Positions 51,650-60,958 of a stretch of 64,000 nucleotides of DNA are shown here, in pieces. How positions within the stretch are numbered: the stretch's first letter is position 1; the number at the start of each line of letters is the position of its first letter. Below the pieces are notes generated by a model. The model was not told the origin of the DNA and ran no database searches. It saw only the letters and a program-made list of their open reading frames with translations. The stretch covers positions 3,038,001 to 3,102,000 of the forward strand of contig OY780932.1 in assembly GCA_963675945.1 (NCBI GenBank). The letters run 5' to 3'. The DNA is from G963556115 sp963675945 (GTDB taxonomy: Bacteria; Planctomycetota; SZUA-567). A program made the position numbers and the translations under genes.

Positions 51650-53479
51650 GTGAAGAGTCTGCTTAAATTTATTACTTGTGGTTCGGTTGATGATGGCAAG
51701 TCCACCCTTATTGGTCACATGCTCTATGATGCAAAGCTTATTTTTGCCGATCAGAAACGGGCGTTAGAGCTAGACAGCAAGCTGGGGAGTAATGAGGGTG
51801 AGATAGATTACTCGTTACTCCTTGATGGTCTGATGGCTGAACGTGAACAAGGTATCACCATTGATGTCGCCTACAGATATTTTACTACCTCCGAGAGATC
51901 TTTCATTGTCGCAGATTGTCCGGGGCACGAGCAGTATACCAGAAATATGGCGGTTGGCGCCTCCTTTGCAGATGTGGCGGTTATTCTAGTTGACGCTTCG
52001 GCTGGTATTGTTAAACAGACCAAGCGACATGCCCGAATCTGTGCGTTGATGGGGATAAAGCACATTGTTCTAGCGGTCAATAAGATGGATCTTATCGATT
52101 ACGATCGGTATATTTTTGATGAGATTGCCGATGAATTCAAAGCACTCTGTGCGCAGCTAGAAGTTACAAGTGTGCAGATTATCCCTGTCTCTGCAACCGT
52201 AGGGGATAATGTAACCAAGAAATCAGCACAGACGCAATGGTATACGGGATTGCCTTTACTCGGTTATCTTGAAAATATTGAAGTCGGTACACAGAGTATT
52301 AATTCAGGTTTTATCATGCCGGTGCAGCGGGTGTGTAGGCCGAATCCGCAGTTTAGAGGTTTTCAGGGAGAGGTTCAGGCTGGTACAGTCGCAGTAGGTG
52401 ATACGGTTAAAGCTCTGCCGAGTAATGAGGAGGCAGTAATTACCAAAATCCTGGTTACCGATAAAGAGTGTAAATGTGCGGTGCAGGGGCAGCCGGTTAC
52501 TATCTGTACTGATAAAGAGATTGATATCTCCAGAGGTTCCGTACTGGTCAAGGATTTTCAGCTCATAATTAACAATTTGATCTCTGCTAAGATACTCTGG
52601 ATGGATAATCACAAACTGGTTATGGGCAGAAATTACTTTTTAAAATGTGGCACTAGAATTCTTCCCGCAACCGTCATCAAGATCAAGCATCGTGAAGATA
52701 TAAATACAGGTAAGCATATAAATGCAGAAGTAATTCATAAGAATGAGATTGCTGAGGTGGATATCTCAGTCTCGGAAAAACTTATTTTTGACTCGTTCAA
52801 GCATAATCATTTTATGGGAAGCTTCATCCTAATAGACAGAGTATCAAATATGACCTCTGCTTGCGGGATAATTGAGCATGATATACGCCGCGGCAATAAT
52901 ATTATCTGGCATGAAACCGCAGTAACCCGCGAGTTTAGAGCCAACCAGAAAGCTCAGAAACCGCTAACTATCTGGTTTACCGGTCTGAGCGGATCAGGGA
53001 AGTCTACTATAGCCAACGCCCTTGAACTGCGTCTGACCGCTATGCATAAACATACGATGCTGCTGGATGGGGATAATGTCAGACATGGACTCAATAATAA
53101 TCTTGGTTTTACCGAGAAAGACCGGGTCGAAAATATACGGCGAGTGGCAGAGGTGGCAAGGCTGATGAATGATGCGGGGCTGATAACCATAACCGCTTTT
53201 ATTTCACCATATAGTGAGGACCGAGAGAGCGCAAGGAAAATAATCGGCAGCGATAACTTTGTCGAGATTTATATAGCAACTCCTCTGGAGGAATGCGAAA
53301 AGCGTGATATCAAAGGGCTGTACAAAAAGGCACGCAATAATGAGATCCCGAACTTTACTGGCATCTCCAGCCCTTACGAACAACCAGTAAATCCGGATCT
53401 GAGTATCGATACAACTAAGTTGAACATCGAAGAAGCCGTTGATATGATAATAGACTACCTAAACTTCTCCCGTAATTGA
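51650..53479 (+). CDS. cysNC: Bifunctional sulfate adenylyltransferase subunit 1 / adenylylsulfate kinase
   Basis: The N-terminal part is CysN, the GTPase subunit that drives APS synthesis: FITCGSVDDGKSTLIGHML, DCPGHEQYTRNM and NKMDL. From about residue 435 it is CysC (APS kinase), with GLSGSGKSTIANALE and GDNVRHGLNNNLGF, converting APS to PAPS. Start is GTG at 51650, giving 609 residues, because CysN proteins begin close to this LLKFITCGS; the longer frame from 51599 overlaps cysD. Together with CysD it forms a PAPS supply. The 3' end overlaps the convergent sulfotransferase by 25 nt. Confidence 0.96.
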   Translation: MKSLLKFITCGSVDDGKSTLIGHMLYDAKLIFADQKRALELDSKLGSNEGEIDYSLLLDGLMAEREQGITIDVAYRYFTTSERSFIVADCPGHEQYTRNMAVGASFADVAVILVDASAGIVKQTKRHARICALMGIKHIVLAVNKMDLIDYDRYIFDEIADEFKALCAQLEVTSVQIIPVSATVGDNVTKKSAQTQWYTGLPLLGYLENIEVGTQSINSGFIMPVQRVCRPNPQFRGFQGEVQAGTVAVGDTVKALPSNEEAVITKILVTDKECKCAVQGQPVTICTDKEIDISRGSVLVKDFQLIINNLISAKILWMDNHKLVMGRNYFLKCGTRILPATVIKIKHREDINTGKHINAEVIHKNEIAEVDISVSEKLIFDSFKHNHFMGSFILIDRVSNMTSACGIIEHDIRRGNNIIWHETAVTREFRANQKAQKPLTIWFTGLSGSGKSTIANALELRLTAMHKHTMLLDGDNVRHGLNNNLGFTEKDRVENIRRVAEVARLMNDAGLITITAFISPYSEDRESARKIIGSDNFVEIYIATPLEECEKRDIKGLYKKARNNEIPNFTGISSPYEQPVNPDLSIDTTKLNIEEAVDMIIDYLNFSRN

Positions 53480-54609
53480 TGTCTTAACTTCTTACTCGGT
53501 ATCATATTAATTACCAGCTTCCTTATCCGCGATAGATAATAACCATCGAGCAAAGACCAAAATATCCGGTCTTTGAAGGTAATCTTTTTTGCCGCAACCG
53601 AAACAGCCCACATAAGTATAATAAGGTTATCCTTGGCGGTCAAAGGTGTATATGCTGGCCTTTCGCTACCAAAGCATGATGGATACGGTCTAATAAATAG
53701 CTGCTCACGTTTACAGAACTCCCTCGCTATCCGCTTTTCAATATCAGCGTATGAGTCACAAACTTTTTTTATCAATGAATCATCAAGGGTCTCAATTGCT
53801 CGGCGCGAGTCACCACCTTCAAGTTGCGCTAACAATTCCTCAAAATCTTCGTCACTGTATTTCTGCTGTATATCTTCATATACCAGTGACAACGACTTAA
53901 TTACATCATTTACCTTACGCGTACTGACATTGGAATTCTCATGCACAGGATTTGAGAACCCGCTAGTATCACTAATGCCAAAAATTTCCAGAAAATCTTC
54001 AATTAATGAAACCTCTTTAAAACGCTCTTTTTCAAAGGTTCTAACGAGTATATTATCCTTGCCAAACAAAACTCCCAACTCAAAGATGTTATTCAATTGT
54101 TCCTTATATTCGTTATTATCTGTTACAAAGGTCTCAAGATCTGGATACCGAAGCGCTGAATCCTCCAGCAAATTATAGCGATAACTCCAAAGCGAACATA
54201 AATACTCTATTGCACTACGAACATATACAATTATCTTTATCTCAAAATCCCTGAATATCTCTTCCTTATACAAGCTAAGATCTTTCAAATAGATAAATGA
54301 TTCTGAAGAGATTAAGATCCTATTATAGGGAGAAGCTCTGAGTTTAGAAAAAAGCTCTCCCACAATCTCCGGGAACGGCACAATATCCAGAATTGTTGTT
54401 TCAGGATCAATTTGGGTCAGATTGCCGGTAAACATTGAGTTGTAACAGTAGGCAAATGCTGAGTAATGTGTAGACCTGGGTTTTACATAATAGAGATAAT
54501 CAAGACCGAATTTATCTCTAAGCTCAACTTGATTCTTTCCTAAAAAACTCTGGAGCGAAGTTGTACCCGTTTTGGGAAAACCCACATGTATATATAGCTG
54601 CTTTTTCAT
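53455..54609 (-). CDS. PAPS-dependent sulfotransferase
   Basis: The 384-residue protein starts with the 5'-phosphosulfate-binding loop VGFPKTGTTSLQSFL, and has a 3'-phosphate-binding segment IVYVRSAIEYLCSLWSYR, both hallmarks of the P-loop sulfotransferases acting on carbohydrates. ATG 54609 is preferred over TTG at 54642 because GCGGAAA lies just before it. It is last in the glycan operon, and convergent with cysNC, whose product PAPS it would use. Confidence 0.85.
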   Translation of the reverse strand: MKKQLYIHVGFPKTGTTSLQSFLGKNQVELRDKFGLDYLYYVKPRSTHYSAFAYCYNSMFTGNLTQIDPETTILDIVPFPEIVGELFSKLRASPYNRILISSESFIYLKDLSLYKEEIFRDFEIKIIVYVRSAIEYLCSLWSYRYNLLEDSALRYPDLETFVTDNNEYKEQLNNIFELGVLFGKDNILVRTFEKERFKEVSLIEDFLEIFGISDTSGFSNPVHENSNVSTRKVNDVIKSLSLVYEDIQQKYSDEDFEELLAQLEGGDSRRAIETLDDSLIKKVCDSYADIEKRIAREFCKREQLFIRPYPSCFGSERPAYTPLTAKDNLIILMWAVSVAAKKITFKDRIFWSLLDGYYLSRIRKLVINMIPSKKLRHQLREKFR

Positions 54610-54638
54610 TTTTCCGCTTTCACTTGTAAAATAACAAT

Positions 54639-55484
54639 TCAACCTCGGAAGAACATGGCCTTGATCTTATCTTTAAAAACTCTGATCGGACGCCGATTTT
54701 TAGCATGGCTCCCTCCCAGCACAATCCATTCTTTATAATTATCTTCCCACTGCTGATTGAAAGTTCCGTTCCAGAATTTACTGCTGCCTGCAGCATGGAG
54801 CAGGGTATAATTCAGTCCTTCATATCCGGGCTCATTAGGGTTGGCAATATATTCAGCCGGTATAATCTCTGGCGTAATTTTAAATTCCTGAAAAGCCAGA
54901 TCAAATATTCCCTGCTCCGGATGCATCAGGTATTCAGCTAACTCTTCAGTCTTCCTATAACAAAAATCATAGAACTGCTGGTAATTAGCCAATCTATCAC
55001 TTACTGAAAAAGTACAAGCGCACATTCCTTGCGCAGTCATATCATATCCAGGTACAGGCTTATGAAACTGCCCACCAACATCCCCGCCGCGCAAGGTAAT
55101 TTTAAAATATCCCTGCCCAAAGTCTATAAGTTCCCGAAAATCTTTTCTGATCACCATATCATAATCCAGACAGATAACATTATGAAATTCATCGAGTAAT
55201 TTCAATGCTTCAAACTTGGCATAGACCATCTTGGTAAAAGCACTAAAAGTCAAGGCGTTGAAACGCGACGTATCGGCAATTGGGAAATTGTATTCGACAA
55301 ATTTAAGCGGAAAGATTTCAGGCATAACCTTGACATCGCGTGAGCGCAATTTACCGTCATAAAAAACTATTATTTCATCTACCCAGTCAGAGCAGTACCT
55401 GGCTATATCAAAAAGCATGTTCCCTACAGCAAAGATCTGGTTTGAGGTTAGACAAAATATTATAGCGCAGTTCTTTTTATTCAT
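54639..55484 (-). CDS. Glycosyltransferase, GT-A type (GT8-like)
   Basis: The 281-residue protein has a GT-A-like N-terminal fold with the DxD motif in VICLDYDMVIRKDF, and NCAIIFCLTSNQIFAVGNMLFDIAR as the opening strand-helix. This resembles the glycogenin/GT8 group, which adds hexoses from UDP-sugars. The ATG at 55484 (AGAGG 6 nt upstream) is preferred over the longer frame starting at 55541, which would overlap the next gene. It ends 30 nt upstream of the sulfotransferase start codon. Donor and acceptor unknown. Confidence 0.7.
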   Translation of the reverse strand: MNKKNCAIIFCLTSNQIFAVGNMLFDIARYCSDWVDEIIVFYDGKLRSRDVKVMPEIFPLKFVEYNFPIADTSRFNALTFSAFTKMVYAKFEALKLLDEFHNVICLDYDMVIRKDFRELIDFGQGYFKITLRGGDVGGQFHKPVPGYDMTAQGMCACTFSVSDRLANYQQFYDFCYRKTEELAEYLMHPEQGIFDLAFQEFKITPEIIPAEYIANPNEPGYEGLNYTLLHAAGSSKFWNGTFNQQWEDNYKEWIVLGGSHAKNRRPIRVFKDKIKAMFFRG

Positions 55485-55518
55485 TATAGCCTCTATGTCT
55501 CGGTAATTGTACTGAATA

Positions 55519-56514
55519 TTACTTGTTAACTGATTTCCCATATGGGTAATTCACCTCGAATTTACTAAGAATTTCTCTGGCTTTACTTGAAAACACCGGC
55601 TTCTCCTCCTCCGGGAGGTCTGTCCAGGCCGGGGTCATGATCTCATCAAACTCTCCACTCTCGATCCAACGCGCCCCTTTGATGCCAAAGAAGAGCTGGG
55701 TAGCACCACAGGTGGTAATCGCAATCTTACCCATACTCTTTATGTGTCTTCCCAGTGGTAGTGCATAAGCACCAGCACCGATAAGAGCTATATCAAATTC
55801 AAGGTTGGAGATGTCTGAGGTCATTTTCTGCAATACCTCGATATATGACGCGTAGTCGGCATTTTCGCCACCATAGGCCTGAATTGTTTTATAGGTGATC
55901 AAATCAAACTCTGGTAGTACATACGGGCTTTCGAATAAGGCTTCTCGTTTCTGGTATTGCTTGGTTATGGTGTCGGTGAAGGAGGTCGCTACCAGAATCT
56001 TCTTACCTTTTAGCTGATAGGTCCAGGGCTTGAAAAGGAGTAGAGGCAGAACCGAGTAGTAGGAGAGTGTGGGGATATCTGGGCAATACTCTCTAATAAA
56101 TAAGTCTTCGTTATCCGTTCCCCAGACTGCCAGCATGTCACAAGCACGTATAGACTCAATGTACTCCTTGCTGAAGTAGTCACCTATCTCTTCGACCGGA
56201 GGATATATGCCTGAGAGAACCGCACCCTCATCGAGAACATGTTGGTCATATGGCTGTTGCTGCTGAGAATTCTGTCGTTTATAATAGTATTCAGTAATGA
56301 CTCTGGCTTCAGTCCCCCCTAGCCTGCCTATAAGCAACGGCTCACCTGTAGCAATGCCCTGAGCAATCAGCGCATTTGCCTCTGTCAGATCGTATTTGGC
56401 ATTATTGAAGTAGGTTCTTTTACCCAACTTCTCCTCATATTCACGTATTATAAATCTATGGAACTTGTTACGTAAGTCCTTGTTTTTCAGTAGCAGTTCC
56501 CTTAAAAATCCCAT
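55519..56514 (-). CDS. GT-D fold-like glycosyltransferase
   Basis: The 331-residue protein resembles proteins annotated as GT-D fold domain glycosyltransferases (formerly DUF1792): LLIGRLGGTEARVITEYYYK near the N-terminus, then WGTDNEDLFIREYCPDIP, and the C-terminal DIALIGAGAYALPLGRHIK and TTCGATQLFFGIKGARW. No membrane segment. It sits in the surface-glycan operon with an AAGG ribosome-binding site. I am fairly sure of the family, not of the sugar transferred. Confidence 0.68.
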   Translation of the reverse strand: MGFLRELLLKNKDLRNKFHRFIIREYEEKLGKRTYFNNAKYDLTEANALIAQGIATGEPLLIGRLGGTEARVITEYYYKRQNSQQQQPYDQHVLDEGAVLSGIYPPVEEIGDYFSKEYIESIRACDMLAVWGTDNEDLFIREYCPDIPTLSYYSVLPLLLFKPWTYQLKGKKILVATSFTDTITKQYQKREALFESPYVLPEFDLITYKTIQAYGGENADYASYIEVLQKMTSDISNLEFDIALIGAGAYALPLGRHIKSMGKIAITTCGATQLFFGIKGARWIESGEFDEIMTPAWTDLPEEEKPVFSSKAREILSKFEVNYPYGKSVNK

Positions 56515-56527
56515 AATTTATACCTTA

Positions 56528-57466
56528 TTAAAGGTTGAAGTGTTTTGAAAGTCTATAATTAAACTTATAGCGAAGCTTCCGCATCCCGGAATCCCTCTTG
56601 GGATGAATATTCTTCGGTATCTGATAGTGCCTCTTAGTTCCTGAGTTGAAATGTCGGTTAATCAAATCGTTAATATGAGGGAATAACTGATATTTATTGA
56701 GTACCAGTTCCCGGGCTTCGGCGATTTTTCCCAGGTTCTTCTCGTAATAATTATTCGCAATCGCTTCACGTAAGACCGCTACAACACTCTCGGGGTTTGC
56801 CGGATCGATACGTAGATAAGAGCCCTGCGGAAAATACTCGTCGATATTTGTTGCCCCCCAGTAGAGAGGGATTGTCCAGCAAAGAAAGCAGTCCGCAATC
56901 TTCTCGGTCCAGTAATGCTGGGTTGAAAAATTTTCAATAGCCAGGCTATACCTGTACGATAGCAGCCCATCGGCTTTATCCTCCAAATATGCAAAACCTC
57001 GACCAAAGAGATCATAAGTAATATCCTGCTCTTTAAGATAATGCATAAGCCCCATACGTAACTTATGGCCATGCAGATCGGCATTGGAACTGGTGACCCA
57101 GGAGAGATCATTTGTCTTTACGGGTGCTTTTAATGTAATAAATTCATCATATGAAAAATTCGGAAACCAATGAGTACAGGGTTGGGAAGTATAACGACTG
57201 TCATCCCAGTTGGCAAAGACTCGGTCAAAATAGCGGTAAGAATCCCTTTCCCAGCGGCGAATCCGTGCGGGAGGTTCTTGGGATAGGAGCCAGGCTTCAG
57301 CGCATTCTACGGTAATATCACGGTCAGGATAGCTCAGACAGAGCAAGAGATCACATTCTGCGACGTCATCTGCAGTAAATGTAATACCCTCCCAGACTCC
57401 TGAGTTATGCGGAGTCTGTCTGAAGATATCGACATCCTTGAGATCGTGAACGATACGTACCAGCAT
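56528..57466 (-). CDS. Alpha-1,3-fucosyltransferase-like protein (GT10), copy 1
   Basis: The C-terminal half carries the GT10 signature: YRYSLAIENFSTQHYWTEKI followed by FLCWTIPLYWGATNIDEYFP. GT10 enzymes transfer fucose from GDP-fucose to GlcNAc or glucose. An N-terminal acceptor-side domain includes YPDRDITVECAEAWLLSQEPP. ATG 57466 follows GGTGG and lies 1 nt after the second GT10 gene; a GTG at 57475 is an alternative. No GDP-fucose synthesis genes are in the window. Confidence 0.82.
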   Translation of the reverse strand: MLVRIVHDLKDVDIFRQTPHNSGVWEGITFTADDVAECDLLLCLSYPDRDITVECAEAWLLSQEPPARIRRWERDSYRYFDRVFANWDDSRYTSQPCTHWFPNFSYDEFITLKAPVKTNDLSWVTSSNADLHGHKLRMGLMHYLKEQDITYDLFGRGFAYLEDKADGLLSYRYSLAIENFSTQHYWTEKIADCFLCWTIPLYWGATNIDEYFPQGSYLRIDPANPESVVAVLREAIANNYYEKNLGKIAEARELVLNKYQLFPHINDLINRHFNSGTKRHYQIPKNIHPKRDSGMRKLRYKFNYRLSKHFNL

Positions 57467-57467
57467 G

Positions 57468-58466
57468 TTATCCACCAGTCTTATGGAGTTTACGTTTTTT
57501 TAGATAGTCCTTTACCCGGTATACCCCCAGAGCTTTTTTCAGCTTATAGATTAATTTACGTTCTTTAGGGGCGAGCAGGCGCGGGATTACCCTTCTCTTT
57601 GGCTCTGATGTCGGATTATAGTATTTATCAATCAAATTACATAAATACGGGTATATTGAATACTTGTTGAGAACCAGATCCCGCGCATGAACCAGAGCCT
57701 CAATATTCTTACTCCAACGGTCTGTCGCTACTGCCTCTTCTATCATCTCCAGTGAAGCCTGAAAATCATCGGGGTCGATTAAGATCATTGCTTCCTCAGG
57801 GAAATAATCAAGAATATTCGGACAGCCATAGTATATCGGCATAGTCAACGCCAGAAAACAATCTGATATTTTATCCGAGCAGTAATTCGGTACAACTGAA
57901 TTCTCCATACCGATAGAGTACTTGTACGGGAACAACCCATCAAACTTTTCCGGCAGATAATTATGCCCCGAACCATAATGATCGAAATCTAGCCCCTTGG
58001 TCTTCAAGAATTCGATAAACTCCCGACGAAACTTATGTCCTGGCAGGTTATTGGCAATGCTGATAATAGCACTAACCCTATCCTGTTTATCCCGACAATC
58101 CGAAACTGTAATCGACTTTAAGTCGGCAAAGCTCTTATCAAGACACCAAAGCTGTGGATATAACTCATGAATAATCTTGTCGGAGAATTCCGGGGCAATA
58201 TCATCCCATTCACTCTGAATAAGATCATAATATTTATAATTATCCTTAAAATGCGCGTAGCAAGCAACTGGGGGTTCATATGCCAACAACCAAGCCGCAT
58301 TATCTGGACATTTAACATCTATTTTTAACTGCTTCTCATCGAAGACAATCAATAGACCACACTCATCAGCACCATAAGGTACAAACTCGATATCAGGATT
58401 CAATTCAGAAGTAGGCGGAAAGATTTCGGTTGGTATCTCCTTCCAGGGGCAAACCATCACGCGCAT
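57468..58466 (-). CDS. Alpha-1,3-fucosyltransferase-like protein (GT10), copy 2
   Basis: The 332-residue paralogue of the next gene has YKYSIGMENSVVPNYCSDKI and CFLALTMPIYYGCPNILDYFP, the GT10 donor-site block, and FDHYGSGHNYLPEKFDG upstream of it. The two copies are clearly diverged, so they probably act on different acceptors. GAGAGG lies 9 nt before the ATG. Confidence 0.82.
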   Translation of the reverse strand: MRVMVCPWKEIPTEIFPPTSELNPDIEFVPYGADECGLLIVFDEKQLKIDVKCPDNAAWLLAYEPPVACYAHFKDNYKYYDLIQSEWDDIAPEFSDKIIHELYPQLWCLDKSFADLKSITVSDCRDKQDRVSAIISIANNLPGHKFRREFIEFLKTKGLDFDHYGSGHNYLPEKFDGLFPYKYSIGMENSVVPNYCSDKISDCFLALTMPIYYGCPNILDYFPEEAMILIDPDDFQASLEMIEEAVATDRWSKNIEALVHARDLVLNKYSIYPYLCNLIDKYYNPTSEPKRRVIPRLLAPKERKLIYKLKKALGVYRVKDYLKKRKLHKTGG

Positions 58467-58469
58467 AAG

Positions 58470-59393
58470 TTAACAACCTCTCCTGGTTTTAACCCAGTCT
58501 TCAATAGGCTTGATAATAAATCTGAATTTTAAAAATTGCCGAATATGCTTGAGAGTAATCTTTGTACACGAGGTTATAAACCAAGCCGTCAAATCTCTGG
58601 CGTTATACCATGGTGTCTGCCGGAAAACCTTCCAGTACTCTTCTTTACGAAATACCTGGGAGTCAAGGAGCCAGGGCTTGTCCTTCATGGCATAGTGGAT
58701 AATACCCGGATGCGCTAGGGACTCTTGATACTCAACTTCATCCTTATATGTATGACCAAACGGATAACAGATAGAATTCCACCTCAGTGGCAGCCGCAAT
58801 GACTTTGCATACAATACATCGTTGAGAATATCCTGATCCATAAACTTGATCTTTTCAGGGTAATCGATAACATACTGCAACAATTGTGATAAAATATCCT
58901 GCTCCCGCCAGGCCGTAAGATCCATCACCATAGTACCGGTGTTGAAATAGAAGTACTCCTGGGAGATGCCGAGCCGCACCTTATTCTCCTCGCTGATCGG
59001 ATCTTCACACCCGGCAATAACCTTATCGCCCATCTCAATACTGTAAATATCTGCGAGTGAATCCATAACGATCATATCACTGTCCAGAAACACTATCCGC
59101 TCTACATCGGTTAAGTACTTCTGCGGCAGGAAATTATAGTAAGAGGCAATAGGCAGATAGGTTGCCGGACAGTCCTTGAGATCATCATTATTGACAATAT
59201 AATACTTGATCTCAAAGTCTTTCAGTGCTTTGAGCTTATTGATGCGGACTTTATTCGCCTCAGTAATTCCACCATCTAAAACATGAAACTTCAGACGATC
59301 GGACTCAGTTGAGTTAAGTAACACCGATGCAAGCATTACTCCGAGATGCTGCGCATAATTATTGTCTGACAATGTACAAACATTTATAAGCAT
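58470..59393 (-). CDS. GT8-family glycosyltransferase
   Basis: The 307-residue protein is a GT-A glycosyltransferase of the LgtC/GT8 group: CTLSDNNYAQHLGVMLASVL at the start, the metal-binding DxD in VERIVFLDSDMIVMDSL, YFNTGTMVMDLTAWRE, MDQDILNDVL and GIIHYAMKDKPW. GT8 enzymes commonly add galactose or glucose to LPS cores or glycan chains. It starts 62 nt after the aminotransferase and 3 nt before the GT10 pair. Confidence 0.88.
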   Translation of the reverse strand: MLINVCTLSDNNYAQHLGVMLASVLLNSTESDRLKFHVLDGGITEANKVRINKLKALKDFEIKYYIVNNDDLKDCPATYLPIASYYNFLPQKYLTDVERIVFLDSDMIVMDSLADIYSIEMGDKVIAGCEDPISEENKVRLGISQEYFYFNTGTMVMDLTAWREQDILSQLLQYVIDYPEKIKFMDQDILNDVLYAKSLRLPLRWNSICYPFGHTYKDEVEYQESLAHPGIIHYAMKDKPWLLDSQVFRKEEYWKVFRQTPWYNARDLTAWFITSCTKITLKHIRQFLKFRFIIKPIEDWVKTRRGC

Positions 59394-59455
59394 ATTGCTT
59401 CTACCATTCTATTCTGTAAATAATATACAGTAAAATATACTCAAAATATAACTGA

Positions 59456-60544
59456 TTACAAGTCAGAGTTATTGAGGATTTCAATAACAAACAAGACATC
59501 ATCTGGCGTGTGCGAAAAGGATATAGGTAGACTTAGTGTCGTCCGGTGTATCTCTTCAGAGATCGGGAGCTGTTGGGAACCCAGTATATTCAAGAATGCA
59601 TCTTGCTTATGGGGGGGAACAGGGTAGTGTATCTCGGTTCTAATCCCTTTACCCAGGAGTAGTTGCTGTAGCCTATCCCGCTCTGGATGTCTAATATTAA
59701 AGATATGATAGACATCATGATAAGCCTGATCCCGCTGCGGGAGGATATACTCTTTATCAAGGTTGTGCAGATAAAGCCCGGCAAGACGACGTTTATGCTC
59801 ATTGATCTGGTCAAGTTTTTTGAGTTTTACACTAAGAAGTAGCGCCTGTACTTCATCCAGACGTGAATTATAACCAACATATTCAAAATAATATTTCTTA
59901 TTTGAACCATAATTCCTGAGTTTTCTAAGCTTATTTGCCAAAATAGTATCATTTGTAATAATTGCTCCCGCATCACCGAGAGCACCAAGATTCTTGGTGG
60001 GGTAGAAACTGAATGCTCCAACGCCAAAGGTTCCGGCAAGCCTGCCATTCTGCCTGGCGCCGTGTGCCTGAGCACAGTCTTCAATTACCTTCAAGCCGCG
60101 GCGTTCAGCGATAGCACAGATCTCCTCCATTGCCGAGATCTTGCCATAGAGATGCACCGGCAAGACAGCTACTGTCCTTGCGGTTATTGCGTCTGCTATA
60201 AGCCCCGGATCAAGATTATAAGTACGTATATCCGGCTCCACCAACACAGGCTTCATGCCGGCTCGCATAATGGCAATAATAGTAGCTATATATGTATTTG
60301 AAGGGACAATTATCTCTGAGCCCTGAGGGAAGTCATAGGCAACGATAGCGAGGATAAGCGCATCCAGCCCGGAAGCGACCCCGATACAGTGTGCAACCCC
60401 GTGATAAGCTGCAAATTCTTCTTCAAATTTTTCTACCCCCTTACCCAGTATATACCAGCCGGAGTCTAAAAATTTCATAAAAGCTGCTTGAAAATCCTCA
60501 ACAAATTCAGCATTGGAATTTCTAAGATTCTCATAATCAATCAT
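59456..60544 (-). CDS. DegT/DnrJ/EryC1-family aminotransferase (FdtB/QdtB-like)
   Basis: The PLP-dependent sugar aminotransferase has HCIGVASGLDALILA, VIEDCAQAHGAR, the lysine-bearing SFYPTKNLGALGDAGAI and GYNSRLDEVQA. Paired with the 3,4-ketoisomerase-like gene upstream, it most likely makes a dTDP-3-amino-3,6-dideoxyhexose (Fuc3N or Qui3N). The ATG at 60544 (overlapping the upstream stop by 8 nt) gives 363 residues; a longer frame from 60661 would add a 39-residue tail overlapping the isomerase gene and is rejected. Confidence 0.88.
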   Translation of the reverse strand: MIDYENLRNSNAEFVEDFQAAFMKFLDSGWYILGKGVEKFEEEFAAYHGVAHCIGVASGLDALILAIVAYDFPQGSEIIVPSNTYIATIIAIMRAGMKPVLVEPDIRTYNLDPGLIADAITARTVAVLPVHLYGKISAMEEICAIAERRGLKVIEDCAQAHGARQNGRLAGTFGVGAFSFYPTKNLGALGDAGAIITNDTILANKLRKLRNYGSNKKYYFEYVGYNSRLDEVQALLLSVKLKKLDQINEHKRRLAGLYLHNLDKEYILPQRDQAYHDVYHIFNIRHPERDRLQQLLLGKGIRTEIHYPVPPHKQDAFLNILGSQQLPISEEIHRTTLSLPISFSHTPDDVLFVIEILNNSDL

Positions 60545-60917
60545 TTGCAGAGTAACCCTCAAAGATATAATCATCCGGATCAAAATTGGTAGACGCAAAT
60601 ACCTGGAGTATGCAGTCAGGGGTGAAGTCATACATTTTATGCCAATCGCTGGGATTGACAATCAGGCATTGTGACGGCTTATCCAGCTCGAAGTGATCAA
60701 TATTGCCTTTGCCGTCATTATTATAAATCTTGCAAGAGCCTTTGAGGCAGATCAGCGCCTGCTTGGTCTGTTTATGGCGATGCCGCCCACGTACAGAGTT
60801 ATCGACTCCGTAGATATAAAAGATACGCTTTACGGCAAAAGGCATATCGAAATCTTCAATTACCGTCAAATTACCGCGTTCATCGGTAAAAGTCTTCAAA
60901 CAAATCAGTTCAGCCAT
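60537..60917 (-). CDS. FdtA/QdtA-like sugar 3,4-ketoisomerase
   Basis: The 126-residue cupin begins ICLKTFTDERGNLTVIEDF, has RGRHRHKQTKQALICLKGSCK (histidine pair in a cupin strand) and PSQCLIVNPSDWHKMYDF. This fits FdtA/QdtA, which shifts the keto group of dTDP-4-keto-6-deoxyglucose from C4 to C3 before transamination. It overlaps the aminotransferase start by 8 nt, giving tight coupling. An acetyltransferase (FdtC) and RmlA/RmlB are not seen in the window. Confidence 0.88.
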   Translation of the reverse strand: MAELICLKTFTDERGNLTVIEDFDMPFAVKRIFYIYGVDNSVRGRHRHKQTKQALICLKGSCKIYNNDGKGNIDHFELDKPSQCLIVNPSDWHKMYDFTPDCILQVFASTNFDPDDYIFEGYSAND

Positions 60918-60958
60918 GTATAATTTACCTGTCTGTCTAGAATAACTGTAAAAAACAT

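Noticed and set aside
60545..60661. Longer start for the FdtB-like aminotransferase
   Set aside because: The extra 39 residues overlap the isomerase gene, are unlike the family N-terminus, and the ATG at 60544 is directly coupled to the upstream stop.
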